DNA of 64,000 bases from Flagellimonas aquimarina (GCF_003149745.1 NZ_QGEG01000002.1:186001-250000); one strand, 5' to 3'. Numbered from the stretch's first letter, positions 27,622-36,771 are shown. Numbers and translations are program-made. Notes: generated by a model not told the origin, from the letters alone.

Positions 27622-29544
27622 TTAGTTCCCTTTTAGTTTTGACTTGTTTCTATAACCAGGAAAATCTTTGTACCAATCCTTTCTGTTGTTACCACCAGAT
27701 AATCCCCATTCTTCAAAATATAGATAGCCCGTATTTATGGGTTCTTTCTCCTGTAATAGAGGAAAAGATTCAATTACGTTTATGGCCCAGGGCAGACCAT
27801 TCTCCGTTGTGTAGCTACCATCTGTATCTGCATTGTTTCCTTGTACTTCTGGTTGGGAATTACCTAATGTTGTTGGCTCGTAATTGGCTAGATGGATTTC
27901 TTTTTCCCTTTCTCCATTGGCCACTAAAAATGGATTAAAAGGAGCATAATCCAATGAAGTGTTGGAAATTGGGTTGACAAATGTGACACTAACTTTGTTT
28001 TCTTGGTTTACCAGAATTGAATGATCATCAAATAGTGCAATCACTGTATGCTGTTGATCTAACTCCGTTCCGTTACTGGCAAGGTTAAAAACATTCCTCT
28101 CCAAAATTTGGCCTGTTACGGATGCTACATTGTTTGGGTTGAGTCCTTCTATTTCAAAAGCCATACTATTAACAAAACCAGCACCATCCGAGGTTACAAC
28201 ATAATCAAAATCAATTGCTACCATTTGGTTTGATGAGTTAAAAATCTTGACTATTGAATAGTCCAAAGCTGTATCATTAAAATCATAATCTCCTTTAAAA
28301 GGCCAGAGATCTTCAAAAACTATAGAAGCTTTTGTTGAACTTGAAGGATAGGTTATTGAGTATGCTTTGGTTGCATCCTCCGGATACTCATCTACAGAAT
28401 CTACAACACCATCGCCATCTTGATCATTGCAAATTTCAACTTCCGAAAATGTAAACCAATTAGAGTCATTTTGGGAGTTGGTTGTAGGGTCATCAATTCT
28501 TCTCCAGACAATTTTGTCAAAAGTTCCTGAGGTTGCTGATATCAAAATAGATCCGTAACCATCTCTATAATATCTTCCCTTGGATCGAGAATCAATGTCC
28601 TTTAGTATTCTTTCCGAATCATCATAAAAGAACTCTCCACCCCCAGATAATATGGTTTCTTCATGCTGCTCACCAACAAATTGATACATTGATGCATCCA
28701 CACTTCTAAAGTGCATTAACAGATTTTGAACAGGAGTATCAAATGTCATTTCGAATTCCACATAACCATCTGAATCATTATTGGTATCAATCCTTGAGCT
28801 TATCCAAAAATTAAAGCCTGAAAAGGTGAAAATTGGGGTAGAGAAACCTGCACCGGCAAGTGAAAGACGGTTTTTAAGCTCCACACCATCTACTGAGGTA
28901 GCTGTGATAATTGAAGTTACCCCTTGTTTAGGAAACTGGATGTTAGATATGGTGTTAACATCACCATCATCTGTAATTATTGTGTTGCTAAGATCTGTGT
29001 AAAATCTTTGACCGTAAACATTTGCACAATCGGTGCTGCGCTGATTCTCCTCTATAGTTGTTTTAAAAATGGCTTTTTTTCCAGAAGTGCCATTATAAGT
29101 ATAAGAAGCGGAATTTTGTATTATTGGCACCACAAAATCATCAATGTGTTCGTTTGATTTTCTAACAACAAACAGATTGTCAATTATGGATGATAGTGTT
29201 ACACTTTCTTGGATGGACCCGTTAAAAGGTAATCTCTCAAAAAGTTTATTGGGTAGGGGCCCCGTAATGCTGTCTAAGCTATTTATGAGTTCATCGCTAT
29301 AAGCGTAAACTTCATAAAGCGCATTGGGAGAATTATCTGTGATATTGACTGATACAATATTTTCGGTCCTAAAATCAAAGTCGGAAGGAAATTTTAAATC
29401 TGTAAGAATTAAATCCTCAACAGCTGTAGAATCATTGGCAATGGACTCAAGATAGTTATTGTACTTCTCTTTTAAACAACCTTGCATAAAAAAGGCCGTA
29501 ATTGAAATAAGTAATAACTTAAAAATCCTATTCTTCGTCTTCAT
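27622..29544 (-). CDS. LruC-domain lipoprotein 1
   Basis: 640-residue predicted lipoprotein (lipobox MQGC, Cys23, with the start taken at 29544; an in-frame Met lies five codons upstream). The N-terminal region (LKFPSDFDFRTENIVSVNITDNS, ALYEVYAYSDE) is shared with its neighbour. The middle (about 180-375) is strand-rich, with a carbohydrate-binding-like jelly-roll look. A thrombospondin-3-like calcium motif, DQDGDGVVDSVDEYPED, precedes the LruC domain (FEDLWPFKGDYDFNDTALDY) and a closing LPWAINV, EEWGLSGG and DWYKDFPGY. Function unknown; probably cell-surface. Paralogue of the next gene. Confidence 0.82.
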   Translation of the reverse strand: MKTKNRIFKLLLISITAFFMQGCLKEKYNNYLESIANDSTAVEDLILTDLKFPSDFDFRTENIVSVNITDNSPNALYEVYAYSDELINSLDSITGPLPNKLFERLPFNGSIQESVTLSSIIDNLFVVRKSNEHIDDFVVPIIQNSASYTYNGTSGKKAIFKTTIEENQRSTDCANVYGQRFYTDLSNTIITDDGDVNTISNIQFPKQGVTSIITATSVDGVELKNRLSLAGAGFSTPIFTFSGFNFWISSRIDTNNDSDGYVEFEMTFDTPVQNLLMHFRSVDASMYQFVGEQHEETILSGGGEFFYDDSERILKDIDSRSKGRYYRDGYGSILISATSGTFDKIVWRRIDDPTTNSQNDSNWFTFSEVEICNDQDGDGVVDSVDEYPEDATKAYSITYPSSSTKASIVFEDLWPFKGDYDFNDTALDYSIVKIFNSSNQMVAIDFDYVVTSDGAGFVNSMAFEIEGLNPNNVASVTGQILERNVFNLASNGTELDQQHTVIALFDDHSILVNQENKVSVTFVNPISNTSLDYAPFNPFLVANGEREKEIHLANYEPTTLGNSQPEVQGNNADTDGSYTTENGLPWAINVIESFPLLQEKEPINTGYLYFEEWGLSGGNNRKDWYKDFPGYRNKSKLKGN

Positions 29545-29564
29545 AGATAAGAATTTCATTAAAT

Positions 29565-29644
29565 GAACGAAAAAACCTACAAAAACCTATATTTTGTCGA
29601 TGAACTACGTTGCAAAGTTGTAAAAGCAGTTAAAAACGTTGCAA
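29565..29644 (-). promoter_or_regulatory. Conserved upstream element, copy A
   Basis: About 75 bp that align without gaps, at roughly 70% identity, with 31929-32008 upstream of the paralogue. Shared blocks on the plus strand are GAACGAAAAAAC, TACAAAA, TCGATGAA and AAAGTTGT-AAAG. ACGTTGCAA is repeated at its right end. Probably a regulatory or leader element of LruC gene 1. Confidence 0.5.
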
Positions 29645-29677
29645 GGAGAAGGTTTTACCTTTGGGGGCTATTACCAT

Positions 29678-29708
29678 AAAGAAGCGCCTCTTTATGAGGC
29701 GTTTCTTT
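29678..29708 (-). terminator. Terminator of LruC gene 2
   Basis: 13-pair stem including one G-U (core GCGCCTC / GAGGCG), loop TTTAT; reading on the minus strand it lies about 22 bp after the stop of the 683-residue gene. It separates the two LruC genes into different units. Confidence 0.8.
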
Positions 29709-29730
29709 TTTATAATTATCACTAAACTGG

Positions 29731-31782
29731 CTAGTCCTGTAATTCCGATTCATTTCTATAACCATTTGAATCTTTATACCAATCCTGGAACAAAGTTCCA
29801 CCTGAAGTGGCCCATTCATTAAAGAAATTATATGCTTGGTTTACTGGGACATTTTCCTTTGGGGGTTTAAAATTGTGAACAACGTTTATGGCCCATGGCA
29901 ATCCAGTGTCGGTTTGATAATTTCCATCAATATCTCTATTCACGCCTTCTACGGATGCATCATTCACACCCAAAGTTGTTCTGAACCTGTTTGGCAAATG
30001 AATTTCTTTGCCCCTGTCCCCATTAACAATTAAGAAAGGGTTAAATGGCGCCAAGCCCAACTGATTGGTGGTTATGGGAGTTGTAAATTTTATGGACACC
30101 ATTGAAGGTATGTTTAACATGGCGTGGTTATCATCAAATAATATTATTACAGCTCTATTTTGTCCTTGTTCCACCCCATTTGGCGCAACGTTGATAAAAT
30201 TTTCTGTCAAAACGGTTCCTGTAACAGATTCGATTAGACTTGGGGCTATACTTTCCAATTCTATACCAAAGGCATTGATTAGGCCAGCTCCGTCTGATGT
30301 TACCTCAAAATGGATATCTAACTGTACGGCCATGTTATCTGCATTCAATACGGCCACAAACCGGTAATTTACTGCTGTGTCATTAAAATCATAATCTCCA
30401 AGAAAAGGCCATAAATCTTCAAAGGCCAAAGTTCCCCAACCATATTTACTGGGGGTAAACTGCTCAAAAGCTTTGTCAGCATCATCTGGATACTCATCAT
30501 TGCTATCGGTAATTCCGTCACCATCTGTATCGGGGTCGACAGTAACTTCATCAAAAATCCTGAATGTGGTCAAGTCATTTATGGCTCTATCATATGTTAT
30601 GCCTGATGTTGAACTTGGGCCATAACGATATTCCCATCCTCCGGTTTCCGTGTCCATGACAATTAGATTGCTATTTCCACCATTATTGGCTAACCATAAT
30701 TCATTATTTGAGTCAAATGTCATGGAAGTGGGTTGGAACGGCAGATCTTCACCACTGATTCTTGTGGAATCATAATCTCCATTGGAATTTAGGGCCAGTC
30801 TATACAATCCAGAAAACGAGCAAAGAAATATTGTACCATCCTCTGCAAAAGCTAAATCTCCTCCTTGCTTTTTGTCTAAGCCTTTTATATCCCAATTTGA
30901 AAGAATATTGGCATTTTGGGGGTCAATGGTATATAGTTTTTCTCCTGTAGAAAAGTATAACAACCCATCTTGACTGTTAAAATCTAATCTGGGGCCACCT
31001 TTTCCAACATTACCAATGGTAGTCCAAAGGTCGTTGACAATGTCATATTTCATAAGTGGATATGGGCTGCTCTTTCCTATGGAGTACAATATTTTGTTTT
31101 CCTGGTCAATGGCTGCTGTCCAGCTTCCCATGGGCATATCGGAAATAAAGGTATAAACACCTGTTACGGGATCTACTTGGAATAAATCTCCTCCGCCGTT
31201 AACGCAGTACAAGTAGTCTTCTACCATTGGTTTACCATTAGATGCTCTTTTTCCACTATTATCGGGTAGATATGTATAGGTGACCAAACTTGAAACTATG
31301 TCAACTACAGCCGATGAGTATTTAAAACCTTCTTTTCTGCGGATGTAAAGTTTTTCAAAATAGTCTGGGACTATAAAAGAATGTTCAATTTTACCACCTG
31401 ATGGAACTCCGCTTAAAATAAGATGGTTTAGGTTATCCACTGAAATATCAAAATCTGTTTCTTCCTCGTCTTCTTCGTTTAGGTAAGTTATCTGTTCACC
31501 AATCACTATTTCATCATTATAGGCATAGACATCATATTTAACATTTAAAGTGTTGTCGTTGATGACTAAGCTTACCTCTTTCTCCGTCTTAAACTCAAAA
31601 TCAGTTGGTATTTGTAATTCTGCAAGTTCCAACTCATCTACAGGGATTTCTTCTACAGGCGGGTTGGTTTCTCCTTGGGGGTCTGGCTCAACAGGGGCAT
31701 CTAAGCTATCTTTTACACAAGAGGTGTAGGTTATTGCTGTGATCAAGCATAAAGCAGATAAAACAATTTGGGATGTCTTCAT
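29731..31782 (-). CDS. LruC-domain lipoprotein 2 with beta-propeller-like middle
   Basis: 683-residue predicted lipoprotein (lipobox TSC, Cys22). A Pro/Glu-rich spacer precedes the N-terminal region shared with the paralogue (ELQIPTDFEFKTEKEVSL). The middle (about 190-400) has propeller-like repeats: GGGDLFQVDPVTGVYTFI, KILYSIGKSS, GLLYFSTGEKLYTIDPQ, GTIFLCSFSGLYRL and ELWLANNGG. The calcium-type DPDTDGDGITDSNDEYPDD precedes the LruC domain (YDFNDTAVNYRF) and the tail LPWAINVVHNF, NEWATSGG and DWYKDSNGY. Function unknown; probably surface-exposed. Confidence 0.82.
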   Translation of the reverse strand: MKTSQIVLSALCLITAITYTSCVKDSLDAPVEPDPQGETNPPVEEIPVDELELAELQIPTDFEFKTEKEVSLVINDNTLNVKYDVYAYNDEIVIGEQITYLNEEDEEETDFDISVDNLNHLILSGVPSGGKIEHSFIVPDYFEKLYIRRKEGFKYSSAVVDIVSSLVTYTYLPDNSGKRASNGKPMVEDYLYCVNGGGDLFQVDPVTGVYTFISDMPMGSWTAAIDQENKILYSIGKSSPYPLMKYDIVNDLWTTIGNVGKGGPRLDFNSQDGLLYFSTGEKLYTIDPQNANILSNWDIKGLDKKQGGDLAFAEDGTIFLCSFSGLYRLALNSNGDYDSTRISGEDLPFQPTSMTFDSNNELWLANNGGNSNLIVMDTETGGWEYRYGPSSTSGITYDRAINDLTTFRIFDEVTVDPDTDGDGITDSNDEYPDDADKAFEQFTPSKYGWGTLAFEDLWPFLGDYDFNDTAVNYRFVAVLNADNMAVQLDIHFEVTSDGAGLINAFGIELESIAPSLIESVTGTVLTENFINVAPNGVEQGQNRAVIILFDDNHAMLNIPSMVSIKFTTPITTNQLGLAPFNPFLIVNGDRGKEIHLPNRFRTTLGVNDASVEGVNRDIDGNYQTDTGLPWAINVVHNFKPPKENVPVNQAYNFFNEWATSGGTLFQDWYKDSNGYRNESELQD

Positions 31783-31880
31783 CTTTGTAACTATTTGGCG
31801 GATTTACTATCCGAATTTTAAATAAAAGTATGTACCCTTAAATGAGGTACATTTTGTTTTTAGTTGATTTACTTTTAGGT

Positions 31881-31910
31881 ATCGATAAATGGCATGTTTT
31901 AATCGATAAA
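31881..31910. repeat. ATCGATAAA direct repeat, 21-bp period
   Basis: Two copies of ATCGATAAA at 31881-31889 and 31902-31910, exactly 21 bp apart, 100-130 bp upstream of LruC gene 2. A third, variant copy (ATCGATGAA) is at 31960-31968. Two-turn spacing suits a dimeric DNA-binding protein. Confidence 0.45.
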
Positions 31911-31928
31911 ATAAATTTTACTTTTTTT

Positions 31929-32008
31929 GAACGAAAAAACTTACAAAATTATATTTATAATCGATGAATGACCACATAAAGTTGTGAAAGAAGTGAAACA
32001 TGTGGTAT
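31929..32008 (-). promoter_or_regulatory. Conserved upstream element, copy B
   Basis: Partner of 29565-29644. The right half contains an inverted repeat CCACAT ... ATGTGG around the shared core AAAGTTGT-AAAG. It lies about 150-225 bp upstream of LruC gene 2, further than copy A is from its gene. Confidence 0.5.
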
Positions 32009-32039
32009 TTGGGAAGTAATTGTAAAAACAGAAAAGGGC

Positions 32040-32729
32040 TTACCTAAAAGCCTTTCTTTTTCCCATTAGAAGCCCAATAATGAAAAGCAAATACATTAAT
32101 GCTATAAAGGTTAGTAATGTAATTCTAAGGTGATACTGGGTGGAAATGCTAAAATTAAAATAATCTGAAAGCAAAATGAAAGGGAAAAAAGTATAAAAAA
32201 CAAATAAACCCGCGCTTACCCAATATAGCAAATTGTGTTTTTGAGGATAAGGATTATCTTCTGATTTTTTTTCTTTAAAATAAAGTATAATTGCCAACAC
32301 CAAAGCTACTGAACCAATAGCATGAGCATAGGTTAGTTGTTTGTGCAATGGATTCTGAAAGAAAATGCTAACCAAATAGGATAGAGAGCATAGATAAGCC
32401 CCATACTTGATCATTTTTTTTGAAGATTTGTTTTTTAAGGTTTTCCAATAGACCCAATAGAAGAAAAGAAAAGTTACTATCTGATAAATATTATATATGA
32501 TGACATTATGCCAATCATATCTATAGTCTGAAAAAAACTGAAAATCTGCATGGTTTTTAATAAAGTAACCCAAGAGTTCGGTAAAAAAAGTATAGATGAT
32601 AAGTATAGGAAGGTATTTCAATACTGTATCAAAATACCTTCTATACCTATATACAGCAATAAGCCATGTAAGTAAATACAAGGGTATATAAAAATGTTCT
32701 TTAATAAATTGAATGAACTCTTGGGTCAT
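32040..32729 (-). CDS. Integral membrane protein, unknown
   Basis: 229 residues with about seven hydrophobic segments, for example FYIPLYLLTWLIAVY, YLPILIIYTFFTELLGYF, IIYNIYQIVTFLFFYWVYW, AIGSVALVLAIILYF, SAGLFVFYTFFPFILL and LTFIALMYLLFIIGLLMG. There is no enzyme motif, signal or Cys pattern. It starts 6 bp after the preceding lipoprotein gene, so the two form an operon and may act together. I do not recognise a named family. A hairpin (AAGG-GCTT / AAGCCTTT) overlaps its stop and may act as the terminator. Confidence 0.7.
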   Translation of the reverse strand: MTQEFIQFIKEHFYIPLYLLTWLIAVYRYRRYFDTVLKYLPILIIYTFFTELLGYFIKNHADFQFFSDYRYDWHNVIIYNIYQIVTFLFFYWVYWKTLKNKSSKKMIKYGAYLCSLSYLVSIFFQNPLHKQLTYAHAIGSVALVLAIILYFKEKKSEDNPYPQKHNLLYWVSAGLFVFYTFFPFILLSDYFNFSISTQYHLRITLLTFIALMYLLFIIGLLMGKRKAFR

Positions 32730-32735
32730 GTAATT

Positions 32736-33401
32736 CTAAAAATCGTTGTTTGGGGGAGGTCCGGAAGAACCATGATTCATATTCAAGCTTTGCCCTGCAA
32801 ATAGTGCAGGTGGAGAAGAAAAGCTGGGAGCAAAACCTGCATAAGACTTTTCATCGTTTTTAGAAATACTCCCCATGCCTTTAGCACCAACAGCATCCTT
32901 GATTAATTTGGCCTTACCATCCTCACCTATATAGAATCCATAATCCAGGCTATCAATTTTTATGGTGGGAAGCATAAAAATAGAGTTTTGTCTTGGGTGC
33001 ACCACTTTTTTTCCATCAGGGAATTTTTCTTTGTTTGGGTAGTTGCCAAAATAAAAACGAACCGTGGAGATATCGACCTTGGCATCTTTTGCTTCTTGTT
33101 CAATAAATGCCATATATTGTTTTAGGGTTTTATAATCCCATGAGGTATATCTGGCTGCTTTAAACTTTTCATCATCATTTTCTTCCCTTTCATACGATTG
33201 TATGAGTTCTACCCTATTCTTTGAATAATTGTCATACAGTTCTTTGGACTCTTCCAAGGAAATAATTTGTTCTGGTGGTTTTACTCTTTCTCTAGGTTCT
33301 TCATGTGGTGGTTCTTCTTTTTTAGTTTTTTCTTGGCAAGCTCCTAAAATAAGAAACATGGAACCCAATAGAAGGGTGGCTATTTTTCTTGTGTTTTTCA
33401 T
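32736..33401 (-). CDS. Lipoprotein, unknown function
   Basis: 221-residue predicted lipoprotein (lipobox LGAC, Cys22). A Lys/Glu/Pro-rich spacer follows the lipidated Cys, then a mixed alpha/beta domain (YTSWDYKTLKQYMAFIEQEA, DISTVRFYFGNYP, NSIFMLPTIKIDSLDYGFYI) and a Gly/Ser/Pro-rich tail (SSPPALFAG, GSSGPPPNNDF). I do not know the family; similar lipoprotein-plus-membrane-protein pairs are common in flavobacteria. It is first in a two-gene operon with the 32040-32729 gene. Confidence 0.68.
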   Translation of the reverse strand: MKNTRKIATLLLGSMFLILGACQEKTKKEEPPHEEPRERVKPPEQIISLEESKELYDNYSKNRVELIQSYEREENDDEKFKAARYTSWDYKTLKQYMAFIEQEAKDAKVDISTVRFYFGNYPNKEKFPDGKKVVHPRQNSIFMLPTIKIDSLDYGFYIGEDGKAKLIKDAVGAKGMGSISKNDEKSYAGFAPSFSSPPALFAGQSLNMNHGSSGPPPNNDF

Positions 33402-33478
33402 TTTGTAAGTGTTTTAGTGTTCATAGTATGAGGAAACTGCTCTAAAGATATGTTTTTTCTTCAAAATTAATACATAAA

Positions 33479-33508
33479 AAAACCCTTTGATATCACTCAA
33501 AGGGTTTT
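33479..33508. terminator. Bidirectional terminator after rho
   Basis: 12-bp perfect stem (AAAACCCTTTGA / TCAAAGGGTTTT) with a 6-base loop, 37 bp after the rho stop on the minus strand. Confidence 0.88.
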
Positions 33509-33544
33509 AAAATCTACTATTTTCAAGCTTTTAGAAACAATGGA

Positions 33545-35149
33545 TCATTGACTCATGGTCAACAAAAATTCTTCATTGTTTTTGGTCTGTTTTATACGCT
33601 GTTCCATAAACTCCATAGCTTCTACAGGGTTCATATCTGCCAAGTATTTACGCATGATCCACATACGTTGTATGGTGGTTTCATCCAGCAATAGATCATC
33701 TCTACGCGTAGAAGATGAAATAAGGTCAATAGCTGGAAATATTCTTCGGTTGGAAATTCTTCTGTCTAACTGCAGTTCCATATTACCGGTACCCTTGAAT
33801 TCTTCAAAGATTACCTCATCCATTTTGGAGCCTGTCTCTGTTAAAGCAGTAGCTATAATGGAAAGTGATCCCCCATTTTCAATATTTCTAGCCGCACCAA
33901 AGAAACGTTTGGGCTTATGAAGGGCATTGGCATCAACACCACCACTCAATACTTTTCCAGAGGCGGGTTGTACTGTATTATAAGCTCTGGCCAATCGTGT
34001 TATAGAATCTAAAAGAATGACTACATCGTGTCCGCATTCTACCAAGCGTTTTGCTTTTTCTAACACAATATTTGCAACACGGACATGTTCTGTGGCTTCT
34101 TTGTCAAAAGTAGAGGCAACCACTTCACCACGCACATTACGCTGCATATCTGTAACTTCTTCAGGACGTTCGTCTATTAGAAGGATAATTTGATAAACTT
34201 CTGGATGGTTGGCAGCAATTGCATTGGCAATATCCTTTAACAACATGGTCTTACCCGTTTTCGGTTGCGAAACGATCATACCGCGTTGTCCTTTACCTAT
34301 AGGTGAGAACAAATCCATTATCCTTGTAGATAATGTACTTTGTCTTTCTGCCAGTTTAAACTTTTCCTTAGGGAATAATGGGGTGAGGTGTTCAAATGAA
34401 ACCCTGTCCCTGACCACCTGTGGGTCTAATCCATTTATTTTGCTAACCTTAATTAAAGGAAAATACTTTTCCCCTTCTTTAGGTGGTCTTACGTTACCCA
34501 GTACGGTATCTCCTGTCTTTAAGCCAAATAGCCTAATCTGCGATTGGGAAACATAAATGTCATCCGGAGAAGACAAATAGTTGTAGTCAGAAGAACGAAG
34601 AAAGCCATAGCCATCTTGCATAATGTCAAGAACACCTTCGCTTTCAATAATGCTATCAAATTCAAATTCAGGTTCTTTGTACCTATTTTTTAAATCCTTA
34701 TCAAAATTGCTGCTCTTTTTTTCATGGCCGCTATTTCTTTGATGAGGGTTGTTTCTTCTATTGTTTTGAGGTTTTTGCCCCCCACCTTGCTTGTGCGGTT
34801 CCCTTTTATTGGGCTGCGTTGTTGGTGTATTCTCTTTTTTCTCAACAGTTTCCGATTCCGCTTTTACCTTTGCAGGTTCAACAACAGGTTCAACAACAGT
34901 TTCAGAAACAATTTCCTTTGTTTCTTTTTTAGGTCTTGGAGCTCTTTCCCTTCTTGGTTTTGGAGCAGTTTTTTCTTTAGGTACTATAGCGCTTTCTTGC
35001 AAAACTTTTGGATTGGATGCTTGCACATCAAGTATCTGGTAAACCAAGTCCAGTTTTTTTTGGGTCTTAAACTTTGGGACATTGAGGCCTTTTGCAATTT
35101 CCTGTAATTCAGGAAGCTTTTTAGCTTTTAGATCTGAAATCTCGAACAT
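33545..35149 (-). CDS. rho: Transcription termination factor Rho
   Basis: Hexameric RNA-dependent ATPase ending transcription. 534 residues, longer than the roughly 420 of E. coli Rho because of a charged, Pro/Asn/Gln/Lys-rich insert (about residues 50-160) between the N-terminal helical Rho_N domain ([19 protein letters not shown]) and the RNA-binding cold-shock domain ([19 protein letters not shown]). The ATPase has Walker [12 protein letters not shown], Walker [18 protein letters not shown] and the Q-loop region [23 protein letters not shown]. Inserts of this type are typical of Bacteroidota Rho. It has a 190-bp AT-rich leader region and a strong terminator. Confidence 0.97.
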   Translation of the reverse strand: MFEISDLKAKKLPELQEIAKGLNVPKFKTQKKLDLVYQILDVQASNPKVLQESAIVPKEKTAPKPRRERAPRPKKETKEIVSETVVEPVVEPAKVKAESETVEKKENTPTTQPNKREPHKQGGGQKPQNNRRNNPHQRNSGHEKKSSNFDKDLKNRYKEPEFEFDSIIESEGVLDIMQDGYGFLRSSDYNYLSSPDDIYVSQSQIRLFGLKTGDTVLGNVRPPKEGEKYFPLIKVSKINGLDPQVVRDRVSFEHLTPLFPKEKFKLAERQSTLSTRIMDLFSPIGKGQRGMIVSQPKTGKTMLLKDIANAIAANHPEVYQIILLIDERPEEVTDMQRNVRGEVVASTFDKEATEHVRVANIVLEKAKRLVECGHDVVILLDSITRLARAYNTVQPASGKVLSGGVDANALHKPKRFFGAARNIENGGSLSIIATALTETGSKMDEVIFEEFKGTGNMELQLDRRISNRRIFPAIDLISSSTRRDDLLLDETTIQRMWIMRKYLADMNPVEAMEFMEQRIKQTKNNEEFLLTMSQ

Positions 35150-35311
35150 TAAGTAATGAATAAATTAAACTTGTATAATGTGTATAATTGAAGTAAAAAG
35201 TTATCGGGGTACTACGATAGGAAAGATTTCCCTGGGTAAGTGCTTCGCTAATAACGACACAAGTATACAAATTATTTTTCAACAATAGAGGTCATTTACC
35301 GAAAAGACACT

Positions 35312-35319
35312 TATTTTTG
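35312..35319 (+). promoter_or_regulatory. Promoter -7 element for the DUF4293 gene
   Basis: TATTTTTG, an exact TAnnTTTG match, 22 bp upstream of the DUF4293 start codon. Confidence 0.5.
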
Positions 35320-35341
35320 CCATCCAATATCAATTTAAACA

Positions 35342-35752
35342 ATGATTCAGCGAATACAAACATTTTTTTTAGGTTTAGTGACACTAATTTCCGGTGCACT
35401 GCCGTTTGTATTGAATTTATGGATTGATGGCGATGGAACGAAGTTTTTTGCTAAAAGCGAATTGTGGATCAGTATTGGGTTTTATGCCTCTGCAGCTTTA
35501 GCTTTGATTTCGATTTTTATGTACAAAAACAGACAAAATCAATTTGTGGTAAACAGATTGAATATGATATTGAATCTTTTTTTACTAGGATTTTTCGTTT
35601 ACCGATCGCTAAACTTATCCGGAGAAAATGTTATTTCTGAGAAGGGTATTGGGATGCTGATTCCTGTATTTTCTATCGTTTTTCTAGTTCTGGCCAACAG
35701 AGCTATCAAAAAGGATGAAGATCTTGTAAAATCTGTTGATCGCTTACGTTAA
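35342..35752 (+). CDS. DUF4293 family membrane protein
   Basis: 136-residue integral membrane protein of the DUF4293 family, restricted to Bacteroidota and typically found next to rho, as here (divergent). It opens with the conserved MIQRIQTFFLGLV and has four membrane segments: FFLGLVTLISGALPFVLNL, SIGFYASAALALISIFMY, MILNLFLLGFFVY and IGMLIPVFSIVFLVLANRAI. The tail KKDEDLVKSVDRLR is also family-typical. Function unknown. Confidence 0.9.
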   Translation: MIQRIQTFFLGLVTLISGALPFVLNLWIDGDGTKFFAKSELWISIGFYASAALALISIFMYKNRQNQFVVNRLNMILNLFLLGFFVYRSLNLSGENVISEKGIGMLIPVFSIVFLVLANRAIKKDEDLVKSVDRLR

Positions 35753-35781
35753 ACCTAACATCTTAGTAGTATTAGTGCGAG

Positions 35782-35806
35782 AAAAACCCGGCCTTGGCCG
35801 GGTTTT
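35782..35806. terminator. Bidirectional terminator
   Basis: Stem AAAAACCCGG / CCGGGTTTTT with a CCTTGG loop region, with A and T runs on both sides, between the convergent DUF4293 and DUF6503 genes. Confidence 0.92.
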
Positions 35807-35838
35807 TTATTTCTTTTTATTATGCAAAAGGGTCTTTA

Positions 35839-36690
35839 CTATTGCATTAATGTTTCCTCAGTAAACCCATTGCCAAATTTTACATTGGTCATTGTTTGTA
35901 CAATGCTGGGTTCGTCTGCATAACCTTGCTCGCTTGGCATAAAATAGGTTCGTTTTGTTGAAATCATTTGTCCATCTATATTCTCATATTCATAGTTGGC
36001 GAGGATAACAGGTTCTTCAACACCCAAGAATGGTAATGAAAAGAAAAACCTATCAATCATTTTAGTTTCTGGATTTACAAACAAAATGTAGATGTCATTT
36101 TGTTCTTTTCCGGTAATTGCAGGGTCATAGGTTACGTGAACCTTGTCATAAGTTGTGCCATTATACCCTTCTTGGCCTTGATAAGTGATAATGGTTCCTT
36201 TATCGTTCAATTTATATGGCATCACAAACCAAAAATGGTTTGCCTTTCTTAAAAACTCACCCACTGCATTGCCTTGGGGATCTTCAGTTTTCTCTTTATT
36301 TACAAAAACAACGGTTTCCTTGCCATTAAAATAATGAACTACTTCACCTTCTGTATCAGGCATCACATTGATTTCATGTTGAGCGTACTTTCCGTATGAT
36401 GCTTCGGAGTTAAAAATGTAACGTTCTGTGGATACGTCTGCTTTTCCATTTGATCTATAGTCATAGGTGTATTCTACATCTCCTTTTTTCCATAAATCGT
36501 TCCAACCACCATGCGCGTGTGCAATGGCTGCCATAATCGTCCTTGGTTCGTTTGTGTCATAAACTGGGGCTTTAGAAACTTCTTCAACAGGCTCAACCTC
36601 TGTTGTCTCTCCTTTTTTAGCTTTTTGCGCACAAGACGCCAAAAGTAAAAATGCAGTAATGGTCAATAGTTTTAAACTAAGTGTTTTCAT
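35839..36690 (-). CDS. DUF6503 family lipoprotein
   Basis: 283-residue lipoprotein; the start is set at 36690 because the signal sequence MKTLSLKLLTITAFLLLASC begins there (lipobox LASC, Cys20), whereas the 20 codons upstream look like read-through. Conserved features are AIAHAHGGWNDLWKKGDVEYTYDY, then VHYFNGKETVVFVN, FWFVMPYKLND and YDIYILF-like strands, similar to outer-membrane lipoprotein LolA/LolB-like folds; that fold link is inference. Function unknown. It lies 81 bp after the PqqB-like gene in the same direction. Confidence 0.78.
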   Translation of the reverse strand: MKTLSLKLLTITAFLLLASCAQKAKKGETTEVEPVEEVSKAPVYDTNEPRTIMAAIAHAHGGWNDLWKKGDVEYTYDYRSNGKADVSTERYIFNSEASYGKYAQHEINVMPDTEGEVVHYFNGKETVVFVNKEKTEDPQGNAVGEFLRKANHFWFVMPYKLNDKGTIITYQGQEGYNGTTYDKVHVTYDPAITGKEQNDIYILFVNPETKMIDRFFFSLPFLGVEEPVILANYEYENIDGQMISTKRTYFMPSEQGYADEPSIVQTMTNVKFGNGFTEETLMQ

Positions 36691-36771
36691 GTTGTTTTGA
36701 ATAATTGTTTGCTCCTTTAGACGCAATACATGTAAAAATCTTACCATCAAAAAAAACGAACAAAGAAGAAA

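Noticed and set aside
34724..35107. Plus-strand frame of 127 codons opposite the Rho insertion
   Set aside because: A Phe/Leu-rich antisense shadow of the low-complexity Rho insert; no start context or family similarity.
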